NCBI GenBank assembly: GCA_965238045.1 | Contig: CBDEGU010000012.1 | Coordinates: forward strand, 62,001 to 126,000 | Direction: 5' to 3' | DNA: 64,000 nt | Source of the DNA: CBDEGU01 sp965238045 | GTDB taxonomy: Bacteria; Acidobacteriota; Terriglobia; Bryobacterales; UBA6623 | In this document: positions 44,654-53,275 of the stretch, piece after piece | Layout: every line of letters begins with the position of its first letter | Position numbering within the stretch: position 1 is the stretch's first letter | Notes under the pieces: model-generated | The model's database searches: none | Told to the model about the DNA's origin: nothing | Seen by the model: only the letters and a program-made list of their open reading frames with translations | Translations under genes and position numbers: made by a program

Positions 44654-45415
44654 ATGGTCTTTCATGTCATCACGATCTTTCCCCGCTTTTTCGAGGGGCC
44701 GTTCGACTGCGGCATCGTTGGGCGCGCGCGGGAAAGCGGCATCGTCGACATCCGGTTTCACGATCCCAGAGAGTGCACCACCGATCGCCACCGAACGGTC
44801 GATGACCGTCCTTTTGGCGGGGATGAAGGAATGGTCATCAAGATTGAACCCGTCTTCGAGTCGCTGGAGAAGATTCGCCAAACCTGGCCGGGCAAGAAAA
44901 CGCGCACTATTCTGCTTTCGGCGCAGGGACGCTGTTTTGATCAGGCCGCCGCGGCGCGCTGGGCCCGTTGCGACGAGATCGCCTTTATCTGCGGCCGCTA
45001 TGAGGGCGTGGATGAGCGAATTAATACGTATCTGGCCGACGAGGAGATCTCTGTCGGCGATTTCGTGCTGACAGGAGGCGAATGGGCCTGCGGAATGATC
45101 ATCGACTCTGTGGCCCGGCTGCTGCCGGGAGTTTTGGGCAACGAGGCGTCGGCGCGGCGCGAGTCGTTTCAGCCGGGCCCGGATGGGAGAGCGGGAATTC
45201 TTGATTGTCCTCACTACACACGGCCCGCGAAATTCCGAGACTGGGCCGTGCCCGAGGTGCTGTTGAGCGGCAACCATGAGGCCATCCGGCGGTGGCGCCG
45301 CGGAGCGGCGCTGGAGAAAACATGGAAGAACCGGCCCGATTTGCTCGACCGGGCCGGCCTTAGTATCGCGGACCGAAAATTCGTAGAAACATTGTCGTCC
45401 GCGCGGCGGACTTGA
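44654..45415 (+). CDS. trmD: tRNA (guanine-N1)-methyltransferase TrmD
   Basis: A 253-residue SPOUT enzyme with VFHVITIFPRFFEG at the N-terminus, the TTDRHRTVDDRPFGGDEGMV loop, the trefoil-knot region FICGRYEGVDERI and ISVGDFVLTGGEWA, and the C-terminal HYTRPAKFRDW substrate segment. It methylates G37 in tRNAs with a G36G37 context, using SAM, and prevents frameshifting. The start at 44654, one base after the rimM stop, is chosen on family length; the frame opens earlier at 44633. Standard ffh-block position. Confidence 0.95.
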   Translation: MVFHVITIFPRFFEGPFDCGIVGRARESGIVDIRFHDPRECTTDRHRTVDDRPFGGDEGMVIKIEPVFESLEKIRQTWPGKKTRTILLSAQGRCFDQAAAARWARCDEIAFICGRYEGVDERINTYLADEEISVGDFVLTGGEWACGMIIDSVARLLPGVLGNEASARRESFQPGPDGRAGILDCPHYTRPAKFRDWAVPEVLLSGNHEAIRRWRRGAALEKTWKNRPDLLDRAGLSIADRKFVETLSSARRT

Positions 45416-45428
45416 CCGGAGAATTACG

Positions 45429-45785
45429 ATGGTACGCAAGGAACTGCAGAAAATTTATGAGGCGCACAAGAAGGACGGAATTCCCGCCATGGAGCCGGGA
45501 GATACCCTTCGTGTGAATGTCCGGATCCGGGAGGGAGACAAAGAGCGCATCCAGGCCTTCGAAGGTGTGTTCATCGCGCGCAATAATACTGGGCTGAGCG
45601 AAACGATCACGGTTCGCAAGATCAGTTTCTCGGTCGGCGTCGAACGCATCTTCCCGATTCACTCACCCTCCATCCGCAGCATCGAGATCGTCCGCCGCGC
45701 TAGGGTTCGGCGGGCGAAGCTCTACTATCTGCGCAAGCTGCGCGGCAAGGCCGCCCGGCTCCGAGAGCGCGCTCGAACTGCCTAG
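45429..45785 (+). CDS. rplS: ribosomal protein L19
   Basis: A 118-residue bL19 with the family pattern FEGVFIARNNTGLSETITVR (family core F-x-G-x-x-x), SFSVGVERIFPIHSPSI and the basic C-terminal VRRAKLYYLRKLRGKAARLR. It lies at the 30S-50S interface. It follows trmD by 13 bases in the conserved order, with GGAGAATTACG before its ATG. Confidence 0.95.
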   Translation: MVRKELQKIYEAHKKDGIPAMEPGDTLRVNVRIREGDKERIQAFEGVFIARNNTGLSETITVRKISFSVGVERIFPIHSPSIRSIEIVRRARVRRAKLYYLRKLRGKAARLRERARTA

Positions 45786-45795
45786 GCCTCCTCTC

Positions 45796-46569
45796 GTGCG
45801 CTCAAAACCACCAGGCCGCCCGGCAAGACCGCGTCCGCGGCCATCGAACAAGCTCGAAAACGAATTCCGGGCTCGGGGACTGCAACGGGTCGCCGGAGTG
45901 GATGAAGTTGGCCGCGGCTGCTTATTCGGCCCCGTAGTCGCCGCTGCGGTGATCCTCGACCCCCAGCGACCGGTCTCCGGCCTCGACGACAGCAAACGCC
46001 TTGCTCCCGGAATGCGGCGCCGGCTAAGCGAGCGCATTCGGGAGCGGGCCATCGCTGTTTCTCTCGCGGCGGCCGACAGTGCCCGGATCGACCGCTGGAA
46101 CATCCTCCAGGCAACCCGCCAGGCGATGCTCGAGGCGGTGAAGGGTTTGTCTCCCGCCCCCGATGCTCTGCTCGTGGACGCCATCACGATCGCCCTCGAC
46201 ATTCCTCAGCTCGCCGTCATTCGAGGCGACGCGCTCAGCCTCGCGATCGCCGCGGCGTCCATTATTGCCAAGGTGGAGCGTGACCAATGGATGGAGCAGT
46301 GGGACCGGCTCTATCCCGGCTACGGGCTGGCGTCGAACAAAGGCTACGGCACGGCCGCCCACCTCAAAGCCCTGCGCCTCCGGGGTCCGACGCCGATGCA
46401 CCGCTTCAGCTTTCGGCCCGTGGCCGAGGCGGCTCAATTCCCGCCGGCCCCATTCCCAGCGACCCTGTTGCCGCCGGTCCTTGGCTATGCGCCCGGCAGC
46501 GACGCTCCGCCCTTGTTTCCAGAGACAGCAGCTTCAGCCGGCGCTTCATCAAAAGGAGCCCTGAGCTAA
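45796..46569 (+). CDS. rnhB: ribonuclease HII
   Basis: A 257-residue protein with the catalytic GVDEVGRGCLFGPVVAAAVI (acidic pair D36/E37), LDDSKRLAPGMR, LLVDAITIALD and IIAKVERDQWM motifs of RNase HII, in the expected order. It removes RNA from RNA-DNA hybrids and single ribonucleotides. The start is a GTG at 45796; the first ~18 residues are Pro/Arg-rich and the last ~50 Pro/Ala-rich, both longer than usual. It closes the ffh block, 10 bases after rplS. Confidence 0.9.
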   Translation: MRSKPPGRPARPRPRPSNKLENEFRARGLQRVAGVDEVGRGCLFGPVVAAAVILDPQRPVSGLDDSKRLAPGMRRRLSERIRERAIAVSLAAADSARIDRWNILQATRQAMLEAVKGLSPAPDALLVDAITIALDIPQLAVIRGDALSLAIAAASIIAKVERDQWMEQWDRLYPGYGLASNKGYGTAAHLKALRLRGPTPMHRFSFRPVAEAAQFPPAPFPATLLPPVLGYAPGSDAPPLFPETAASAGASSKGALS

Positions 46570-46572
46570 GCC

Positions 46573-46863
46573 ATGGCGGAGATCCTGGCGAGCCATCTGC
46601 CCGATGACTCTGGGTCCGGCAACCCGCCGCCCACGCGCGCGGGCTTCGTGACCCGTGTGCTGTTCATTCTGTTCTGCCTCGAAATCGGGGTCGTCCTGCT
46701 GATTCTGCCGTGGACCCAGTTCTGGGACAACAATTACTTCTTCAGCCTGACTCCGGCCTGGAATACTGTCTGGTTCAGTACGTATCTGCGGGGTGGAATC
46801 TCCGGCCTGGGACTCGTCAATTTTTGGATCGGCCTCAGTGAAGCCTGGAATCTTTGGAAGTAG
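46573..46863 (+). CDS. small membrane protein, conserved hypothetical type
   Basis: A 96-residue protein with two helices (RVLFILFCLEIGVVLLILPW and TYLRGGISGLGLVNFWIGLS) linked by a short Trp/Phe-rich loop. It is four bases after rnhB, so it belongs to the same operon. Family members with this two-helix WTQFWDNN-type layout are seen in Acidobacteriota-type genomes, from memory only. Its TAG stop is the first three bases of the MITE-like repeat, so the natural C-terminus may have been replaced or trimmed. Confidence 0.7.
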   Translation: MAEILASHLPDDSGSGNPPPTRAGFVTRVLFILFCLEIGVVLLILPWTQFWDNNYFFSLTPAWNTVWFSTYLRGGISGLGLVNFWIGLSEAWNLWK

Positions 46864-47054
46864 CCCGCTTTTCTCACCACGTGGCCCGATGAAGGGGAGG
46901 GGCGAAGTGCGTGAGAGGCCCGTCAGTAGGAGGCGTGCGCCGCTTGACGAGCCCAAGCGTACTTGACCTTGCGTTGAGCACGGCGAGCAAGTGCAACGAA
47001 GTAATGGCGGGCCTATCGCGTGCTTCGGTCGTCAGGTGGTGAGAAATGCGGGCT
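46861..47054. mobile_element. MITE-like dispersed repeat, copy 1
   Basis: This 194-base element has a second copy at 50654-50835. Its ends are imperfect inverted repeats: TAGCCCGCTTTTCTCACCAC on the left, AGCCCGCATTTCTCACCACC on the right read on the other strand. There is no internal coding capacity. It lacks the final TA that copy 2 has. About 12 bases of extra sequence near the left end distinguish it. No matching transposase is in the window. Confidence 0.75.
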
Positions 47055-47237
47055 GGTCGCCCACCTGAGGGCGATGTTTCGATTCCGTTTTGCTTGTGGT
47101 CTTGGCGGTCTGCCGGCAGCACCAGGAAAGTGGTCGCTGAGCGAACTCCCCTCGCCCGGCATGAACCTCGGGCGCTCTAGCGGGCTTGCCGCGATACTGC
47201 TCAAGGAAGTTGAGCCGTGCGGAGCGGCAACGGCGGG
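47055..47237. other. intergenic, nothing recognised
   Basis: Between the repeat and the next minus-strand gene no family signature was found; an open frame crossing the repeat border is not supported by similarity or a ribosome-binding site. Confidence 0.4.
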
Positions 47238-47516
47238 CTAACGGGCTGACTTGGACAGCCTCGAGTCTTCACCCATTCGCGCCGCCCAGCGCAGGAAGGC
47301 CAGCAATTCTCTCTTGTGCTCCCACAGGAACGCGAAGAAGCGCGGCACGCCGATGTCGTCGGCGCGCCAGCCCCAGTAGGTTTCGATCCTCCAGCGCAAG
47401 TAGGGGCTTGCCCAGGGCCGCAGACGATAGCCCCGGGTCGAGATCCAGAGGAGTTTCCACAACGCTGGCGCCGACAGAAACCGGTTGTTCTCTGCCGTCC
47501 CGGATTTCCCCGTCAA
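47238..47516 (-). CDS. conserved hypothetical, Trp/Arg-rich
   Basis: A 92-residue protein with ISTRGYRLRPWASPYLRWRI and FFAFLWEHKRELLAFLRWAA. The pattern suggests a short amphipathic, membrane-associated protein typical of acidobacterial genomes. No function is known. It lies 22 bases after the VWFA gene on the same strand and is probably co-transcribed. Confidence 0.6.
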   Translation of the reverse strand: MTGKSGTAENNRFLSAPALWKLLWISTRGYRLRPWASPYLRWRIETYWGWRADDIGVPRFFAFLWEHKRELLAFLRWAARMGEDSRLSKSAR

Positions 47517-47538
47517 AAGTTTCTCAGCTCACTGTGGA

Positions 47539-48486
47539 TTACTGAACAAAATAACCGGGCCGGTGTCTGACTTTATACCGTTTGGCCTTGCCCTGCAACG
47601 CAACCCGGACTTTTCGAAAGCCGGACTTCCCGAGGTTTGGTGGCGAGTAAGCCAGAATGTACTGGTTGCGGATGTCACGGGCGACTCGCTGCGTGATCGC
47701 GTGCACTTCATCCACGCTGGCAGGAAAGTAGGCCACCCCTCCCGTGGACCGGGCGATGTTGCGAAGCGCCCGCCTGGCCCGGCGTGCCGCGCGGCGATCC
47801 TCTTCGCTGAGCAGTCCCACGGCATAGATGACCGTGTCGGTCTCCTGCAACTGCCGGACGAGTTTTTCCAGCGTCGCGCGGCTGGCGTTGTCCTCGCCGT
47901 CAGTCACCACAAGCAGGACCCGCTTGTCCCACTTCGCCTTGTCTTGGGAAAAATCCAGCGACATTTGGAGCGCGTCGTAGAGCGCCGTGCCGCCGCGCGA
48001 GTCCACCCGCTGCAGCGCATCCTGCGACCGTGCGATGTCGGAAACAAATCCGCCACTGTCAAGAAAGGCCTCATCGTTGAAATTGACGACGAACACCTCG
48101 TCCTGCCGGTTAGACGCTTTTACGAAGTCCACCGCGGCGGCAATGACCTGCCTCCGCTTGTCCCGCATGCTACCGCTGTTATCGACCAGAATTCCCAGCG
48201 ACACCGGCACATCCTCGCGCCGAAACAGCGCCAGCGGCTGCCGGACATCGTTCTCAAATACCTGAAAGTCCTTCTCAAGCAGATCCGTGATCAGACGATT
48301 GCTCTTGTCGAGCACCGTCGTGTGCAGGACGACAAGCTGCGTGTCGCTGCGGAACACCAGCCCTATATCCGAGCCGTCGCCGGGCTGCTGTGACGGGCCC
48401 GTCTGGCCGTGAGCAGAAAACGCCGCCATGGGAAGACAGATGCTGAGAAGCCAAATTTTCCGTAATTTCGGCACAGTAAAACTCAT
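47539..48486 (-). CDS. acidobacterial VWFA-domain protein (TIGR03436-like)
   Basis: A 315-residue protein with a signal peptide (IWLLSICLPMAAFSAHG). An N-terminal beta region (VVLHTTVLDKSNRLITDLLE, FQVFENDVRQPLALFRRED) precedes a von Willebrand A domain whose MIDAS motif is DNSGSM, with further T and D ligands in GGTALYDAL and VVTDGEDN. It ends HRPGYFVQ, as the family does. Secreted or periplasmic, metal-dependent ligand binding is likely. A close paralogue follows upstream on the same strand. Confidence 0.85.
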   Translation of the reverse strand: MSFTVPKLRKIWLLSICLPMAAFSAHGQTGPSQQPGDGSDIGLVFRSDTQLVVLHTTVLDKSNRLITDLLEKDFQVFENDVRQPLALFRREDVPVSLGILVDNSGSMRDKRRQVIAAAVDFVKASNRQDEVFVVNFNDEAFLDSGGFVSDIARSQDALQRVDSRGGTALYDALQMSLDFSQDKAKWDKRVLLVVTDGEDNASRATLEKLVRQLQETDTVIYAVGLLSEEDRRAARRARRALRNIARSTGGVAYFPASVDEVHAITQRVARDIRNQYILAYSPPNLGKSGFRKVRVALQGKAKRYKVRHRPGYFVQ

Positions 48487-48556
48487 TCCTAGATATTTCT
48501 AGACTCTTGCCGTATCGTTCCCTGCCGGCCGCCGCCGGCGAGTCCGCCCGACAGGG

Positions 48557-49558
48557 CTAGCGGGACGGAGCGTAGTAGCCCAAGCGGTAGTGAGACCGCA
48601 GCCGCGGCATGCCGCGAATCTTCTTGATGCTGATGCGCACGCGCCGCCACTTGCCGTCCTTCTCCTGATTTGTAGGGACGTAGCCTAAGACGTACTGGTT
48701 CCTCAGTTCCATCCCGATCTTGGCGGCTACATCCGGCAACTCGCTGAGGTTCTCGACCGGGAACTGCCGTCCGCCGGTTTGTTCGGCGATGGCCGTGAGC
48801 AGGCCCGGCCCGTTGAGTTCCTCGGACGTCCGGCTCCGGCCCGAAACCGGTTCGAAGATCCCGATGGCGTAGATTTGAACGTCGGCCTCTCTCACCAGCC
48901 GCTTGATTTCGCGTCCGGTGTAGCGGCTGCTGTTGTCTCCCCCGTCGGAGATCACCAGCAGGGCCTTCTTCGCGTTGGAGGCCTCCTTCATCGTGTTGAT
49001 GGCGAGATACACGGCGTCGAGCAGCGCGGTTCTGCCCTTCGACCGCATGAAGGTCAAGCGGTTTTGAATTTCCTCCACGTTGCGGGTAAACCCCGCCATC
49101 AGTCGCGGGCGGTTGTTGAATTGCACGAGAAAGAACTCATCCTCGGGGTTTGAGGTTTTGAAGAACTGAGGCACCGCCTCGCGAGCCTTGTTCATCTTGT
49201 GTCCCATGCTGCTGCTGGCGTCGAAGACGATGCCCAGCGACAGGGGCGCGTCTTCGGCTCCAAACTGAGTGATCACTTGGTCCTGCTTGTCTTCGGTCAA
49301 CTGGAAATGATCTTTTTCAAGTCCGGTGACAAGCCGGTTCATGGGATCGGTGACGGTCACATTGATGACCACCAGGTCTACGTCGACCTTGATCGACGCC
49401 GAGCGCACCGCCAATTCGTCGTCGAGCCGTTCGGGAACTCTGGGTCGTATGGATACCTTGGCGTCGGTGCCAGGGAGCGCTACAGGCAGGCAGAGAAGGC
49501 AGAGGACGCACCACCACTTCCGCTTCGACGGTCGTTTCAAGTTTAGAATGGCGGACAC
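48557..49558 (-). CDS. acidobacterial VWFA-domain protein (TIGR03436-like)
   Basis: A 333-residue paralogue of the previous gene from a GTG at 49558. A hydrophobic N-terminal segment (WWCVLCLLCLPVALPG) is followed by VVINVTVTDPMNRLVTGLEK, then the A domain with MIDAS DASSSM and GRTALLDAV, ISDGGDNSS. It ends GYYAPSR. The MIDAS loop differs from the neighbour (ASS for NSG). A frame extension to 50023 lies across the divergent gene and is rejected. Confidence 0.8.
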   Translation of the reverse strand: MSAILNLKRPSKRKWWCVLCLLCLPVALPGTDAKVSIRPRVPERLDDELAVRSASIKVDVDLVVINVTVTDPMNRLVTGLEKDHFQLTEDKQDQVITQFGAEDAPLSLGIVFDASSSMGHKMNKAREAVPQFFKTSNPEDEFFLVQFNNRPRLMAGFTRNVEEIQNRLTFMRSKGRTALLDAVYLAINTMKEASNAKKALLVISDGGDNSSRYTGREIKRLVREADVQIYAIGIFEPVSGRSRTSEELNGPGLLTAIAEQTGGRQFPVENLSELPDVAAKIGMELRNQYVLGYVPTNQEKDGKWRRVRISIKKIRGMPRLRSHYRLGYYAPSR

Positions 49559-49837
49559 CGCCACAACTCGACCCCCTCTGTCTCGCCCAAGATGGAAAGA
49601 CGCCCGCCAGTCGTTGCGTCTGACGACATTAATTTTATCATAGGGGCCTAGCCCCGGACCATTTTCCAATACAGGTCGCGTCCAATGCAGGTCTCGGCCC
49701 CGCTTGTTGAAGGGCAGGGATAATGTCCCCTGAGAGACACGGGCTAGGAGTTCGGCGGGCGCATGGATCTGATATCTTATGTAGGCACTTGGGCTGGGCC
49801 TCGTCCCGGCCACATCGACAACACTGGGAAGGGCCGA

Positions 49838-50617
49838 ATGCTCACACGCCGAACTGTTCTTGCCGCGCTGACTTGCGCCGCCTATGCGAAGGCGGGCGAT
49901 TATCCGATTCGCAAACGGCGCCGGGTCGAGCGCCTGTTCAAGTCGCCCGACGGACATCCCAACGGGCTGGAAGCAACCGCCGCTGGTCTCTGGGTCGGCG
50001 AGCAGGTCAGCGACCGGGCCCATTTGCTTGACTGGGAAACCGGCAAGCCGCTGACCAGCTACGAGACACAGTCATCGAACACGAGCGGCATCGCAGCCGG
50101 AGGCGGGTATGTTTTCATGGCGGCGAACGGGTCGGCGCAGCTGCGCCCGAAGCGTCCCCATGATGTGGCCAAGGGCGGGCGCATCGTCACCCTCGACCTT
50201 CAATCGGGCAAACACGTCCGCAACGCTCCCACCCCGAATGGAGGCGGCGTGCACGGCCTGCTCTGGACGCTGGGCTCGCTGTGGATCACACAATTCGGGC
50301 CGCACAAGAATATCACTCAGACCGGCGCCGATCTCAAGTTTAGGCATTCCTTCCCCGTGCCGCTAGGACGGGCTCACGGCATGGGCTGGGACGGCAAACA
50401 TATCTGGTGCATGTTCTCAAACGACTTCCGCATCCTCAAGTTCGAAATCCCCAGCGGTCGCGTGCTTGAGGCAATCCAGCTAAACCGCGACGATCCCGAC
50501 CCGCACGGAATGACCTGGTGGAACGGAAGCCTTTACTACTGCGATGCCGGCATTGCCCCGGGTCACAAGGATAACGCCAGCGCGTATTCGGGATATATCT
50601 GCCGCATTGATTTGTAG
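49838..50617 (+). CDS. exported beta-propeller protein (SMP-30/gluconolactonase-like fold)
   Basis: From the ATG at 49838 the protein has a signal peptide (LTRRTVLAALTCAAYAKAG) and about 235 residues with repeated W/G-rich blades (GLEATAAGLWVGEQVSD, GLLWTLGSLWITQFGP, GMGWDGKHIWCMFS, HGMTWWNGSLYYCDAG). This is a 5-6-bladed propeller of the SMP-30/strictosidine-synthase-like class. Metal ligands typical of SMP-30 cannot be confirmed. It stands alone between the VWFA genes and the second repeat copy. Confidence 0.65.
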   Translation: MLTRRTVLAALTCAAYAKAGDYPIRKRRRVERLFKSPDGHPNGLEATAAGLWVGEQVSDRAHLLDWETGKPLTSYETQSSNTSGIAAGGGYVFMAANGSAQLRPKRPHDVAKGGRIVTLDLQSGKHVRNAPTPNGGGVHGLLWTLGSLWITQFGPHKNITQTGADLKFRHSFPVPLGRAHGMGWDGKHIWCMFSNDFRILKFEIPSGRVLEAIQLNRDDPDPHGMTWWNGSLYYCDAGIAPGHKDNASAYSGYICRIDL

Positions 50618-50653
50618 CTGTCGTTGTTCCGCCGGACTCCTGCCACGGGCCGC

Positions 50654-50835
50654 TAGCCCGCTTTTCTCACCACGTGGCGAAGCGAAGTGCGTGAGAGGCG
50701 CGTCAGTACGAGGCGCGCGCCGCTTGACGAGCGCAGGCGTACTTGACTGTACGTTGAGCACGGCGAGCAAGCGCAACGAAGTAATGGCGGGCCTATCATG
50801 TGTTTCGGTCGTCAAGTGGTGAGAAATGCGGGCTA
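50654..50835. mobile_element. MITE-like dispersed repeat, copy 2
   Basis: A 182-base copy of the element at 46861, with the same imperfect inverted ends (TAGCCCGCTTTTCTCACCAC at the left, AGCCCGCATTTCTCACCACT on the other strand at the right). It is flanked by TA on both sides, fitting a TA target duplication. The right end provides the TAG stop of the TadZ-like gene. Confidence 0.75.
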
Positions 50836-52017
50836 GGTTCCGGTGAGCAGTTCCCTGAACGAGCGGGAGCCCTGGGCGCGCTCGGATTTCGAGGATTTGC
50901 GCTCGACGAAGGTTGCCACGAACTTTCGAATGCTTTTCGATAGCTCGCAGTTGCCGGCGAGAGGAGCGCCGTCCCGCAGAGCTTTTTGCACGCCGGCCAG
51001 GTCTTCGGGGAAAGCGGCCCGCACCGGCGAGCGGAAGATCTTTTCCATGTCAGCCGTGCTAAGGTCCGAACGTCTTGGGAGGCGGTTCACAATCACGTGG
51101 ATAAACTCACGCGGGTAGCCGAGTTCCTGAACCAGGGCAATCGTTCGGCGCATCATCAAGAGGGAGGGCAGTGCGGGCGTGCAGACCAGGTAAATCCCGT
51201 TGGTCGCCGAGAGGCTGGCCATGGACATGGACTGGCAGACGCCTCCGAGATCGACGACGACGTAATCATAGAGCGAGCGGGCGTAGTCGAGCAGAGCCTG
51301 CACGGGGTAGGGCTCCACAATCGCGGGTTCCGGGCGTTCCGGAGCCAGCAGAATGTCCATGTCGTGACAGCGGATAATAATGGATCTCCACAGTGCCTCG
51401 TCCATTTCGGCGGAATGTTTGAGAGCGTCCATCACCGTGTACTGGTGGCTCGACCGCATGATGAACGAGAGCATGCCAGCCGGGAGATTGAAATCAGCCA
51501 GCAATACCTTGCCTCCGGTCTTCTGGATTTGCCAGGCGACATTCGCGGCAATCGTGGTTGCGCCGGAGCTGCCCTTTACCGGGACGAACGCCAAGATCTC
51601 TCCGAGGGACGGGCTGACGAGGTGGGCGCCAGCGACCGGGTTTCTTTTGATGATTCTCTCGACGGCCTGGGATAAATCGTGGGCGGTGAACGGGTGGCTC
51701 AGAAACTCAGAGCATCCGCTGCGAAGACAGCGGAGAATGACGTCAGGATCATTCTCCCGGTTCAGGGCCATGACGCTGATCTGTGCCCATGTGTCGGAGA
51801 CAAGATCGATCAGACCCACGGCGCGTTCGCAGTCCGAACCCACGTCGATCAGGACGACATCGAATCGGTGCTTCTCAAGCCCCTCGCTGAGCTGAACCGG
51901 AGTGGGATAGTCTTGCAGCCGCAAATCCACCACAATCCCGGGCTGCCCGGCCATGATTCCGTTGAACTGTTCGGCCAGCGCCTGATCCGGACACACTAGC
52001 AGCGCCTTTAAGACCAC
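50833..52017 (-). CDS. TadZ/CpaE-like ATPase with receiver-like N-terminus
   Basis: A 394-residue protein. The first ~125 residues are a receiver-like fold (ALLVCPDQALAEQF, FDVVLIDVGSD). The rest is a MinD/ParA-type ATPase domain: VPVKGSSGATTIAANVAWQI in place of Walker A, LLADFNLPAGML, and YDYVVVDLGGVCQ. The canonical KGGxGKT is KGSSGAT here, so the Walker lysine after Gly is lost, as in some TadZ proteins. It probably marks the pole for a tight-adherence pilus system. The GTG at 52017 is preferred by an AGAGG at the right distance. Its stop is inside the repeat at 50833. Confidence 0.75.
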   Translation of the reverse strand: MVLKALLVCPDQALAEQFNGIMAGQPGIVVDLRLQDYPTPVQLSEGLEKHRFDVVLIDVGSDCERAVGLIDLVSDTWAQISVMALNRENDPDVILRCLRSGCSEFLSHPFTAHDLSQAVERIIKRNPVAGAHLVSPSLGEILAFVPVKGSSGATTIAANVAWQIQKTGGKVLLADFNLPAGMLSFIMRSSHQYTVMDALKHSAEMDEALWRSIIIRCHDMDILLAPERPEPAIVEPYPVQALLDYARSLYDYVVVDLGGVCQSMSMASLSATNGIYLVCTPALPSLLMMRRTIALVQELGYPREFIHVIVNRLPRRSDLSTADMEKIFRSPVRAAFPEDLAGVQKALRDGAPLAGNCELSKSIRKFVATFVERKSSKSERAQGSRSFRELLTGT

Positions 52018-52432
52018 CTTCCGTTCCTCTCCTCCCCGATGCACGCATCACTCCCAAACTCCGCCGGCCGCCGCCCCGGCTTGCGGCCAGAAGGGAATCG
52101 TTTCCCTTCTCAAGGGCGGATCAGCTTAGGCTTGTGCGTTGTTCATCCGCGGCCTCGAGATGGGAACTCGGGCTCTCGGCGCACCATGTCTTCTATCTCT
52201 TCATCGGCCAGGCCGGCGCAAACCCTGAACCTAACCAGGCCGGGTTCAGCCGCTCCGCGCCGGGACAGTGAATCGTCCGAGCTAGATGGGCTCGGCGCGG
52301 CTCCCCCCGGCCGCGGTGCTCCGGGCCGCCCGCCCTGTAGGAAAACCGTGGCACGGCCGATCAATAGATCAGCGACCGTTGCACCTCGGCGTGCCGGCTC
52401 CGACTGCGTATTCGGAGCAGAGGGAAAAGAAC
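52018..52432. other. divergent intergenic region, no gene seen
   Basis: The 415 bases between the TadZ-like and LuxR-type genes contain no recognisable gene. It is GC-rich and probably holds both promoters; no convincing -35/-10 pair was found. Confidence 0.5.
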
Positions 52433-53131
52433 TTGACGTTCACCGTTCATCTCTGCAACCCCCAGCCTGTTCTTAGCCAAGGCCTGAAGACCGTACTCGA
52501 GGGTACCGATGAGTTCCAGCTCACCGGTTCCTCGGCGAGCCTTGAGCAGGCTTCCTACGAACTGGAAAGAGCCGCCACAGACATCGTCTTGGCGGACCGC
52601 TGCTTCGGAATGCACAGCCTGCTCGGATGGATAAACCAAACCACCGAGAGGCATCCGCGGGCGCGGGTCATCCTATGGGCGGCCGACATTACCGATGTAG
52701 AGTGCTTCCGGGCGTTACAGGGCGGAGCCCGCGGCATCGTCAAGAAGACGGCTTCTCTCGACGCGCTGCTGCACTGCTTGCGTACGGTCTCCGGCGGCGG
52801 CATCTGGACCGAGGATGTCTACCTGAAGGGTGATTCTCCGCTCGACAAGCCGCGCACTCGCCCCCTCACCCAGCGAGAGCAGCAAGTGGCCGGACTCGTC
52901 TCGAAGGGGATGAAGAACCGCGAGATCGGCGAAGAGTTGCACATCGCCACCGGAACGGTGAAGATTCACCTGATGCATATTTTCGAGAAAACCGGCATCC
53001 GGGACCGCTTTGAGCTAGCGTTGCACGGACTGCGGCTGGCATGCGAGCGTGACCAGAACGAAGCCGCGATCCAGTCCAAAGGCGAGCGGCAAGGTTCAGA
53101 GGCCTCCGTCCCGGTCAACATTCTTAAATAG
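52433..53131 (+). CDS. LuxR-family response regulator with degenerate receiver
   Basis: A 232-residue protein from a TTG at 52433. The receiver-like N-terminus reads TFTVHLCNPQPVLSQGLKTV: the acidic pair of real receivers (DD before HPLV-like sequence) is replaced by NP. A candidate phospho-Asp is in DIVLADRCF, the Thr is replaced by Trp, and the Lys is kept in IVKKTAS. The C-terminal LuxR helix-turn-helix is clear: LTQREQQVAGLVSKGMKNRE, then IGEELHIATGTVKIHLMHIF. It is probably a phosphorylation-independent or atypical regulator, divergent from the TadZ-like gene and perhaps controlling it. Confidence 0.8.
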   Translation: MTFTVHLCNPQPVLSQGLKTVLEGTDEFQLTGSSASLEQASYELERAATDIVLADRCFGMHSLLGWINQTTERHPRARVILWAADITDVECFRALQGGARGIVKKTASLDALLHCLRTVSGGGIWTEDVYLKGDSPLDKPRTRPLTQREQQVAGLVSKGMKNREIGEELHIATGTVKIHLMHIFEKTGIRDRFELALHGLRLACERDQNEAAIQSKGERQGSEASVPVNILK

Positions 53132-53275
53132 TCCGCGTTCTTTCACCCAACGACCAAGATTGTCTTCGCTTCCCTTTCCTCGTCGCTCAAGGGACCGCCC
53201 AGCGGGGACATGGCCGCCAAGCCGCTACAATAAGATTTTCTAGCGGCAACACCTCTCCAGTACGGCTCTCCTGTA

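Noticed and set aside
47020..47241. open frame crossing the right border of the first MITE-like repeat
   Set aside because: It begins inside the repeat and has no family similarity or ribosome-binding site.
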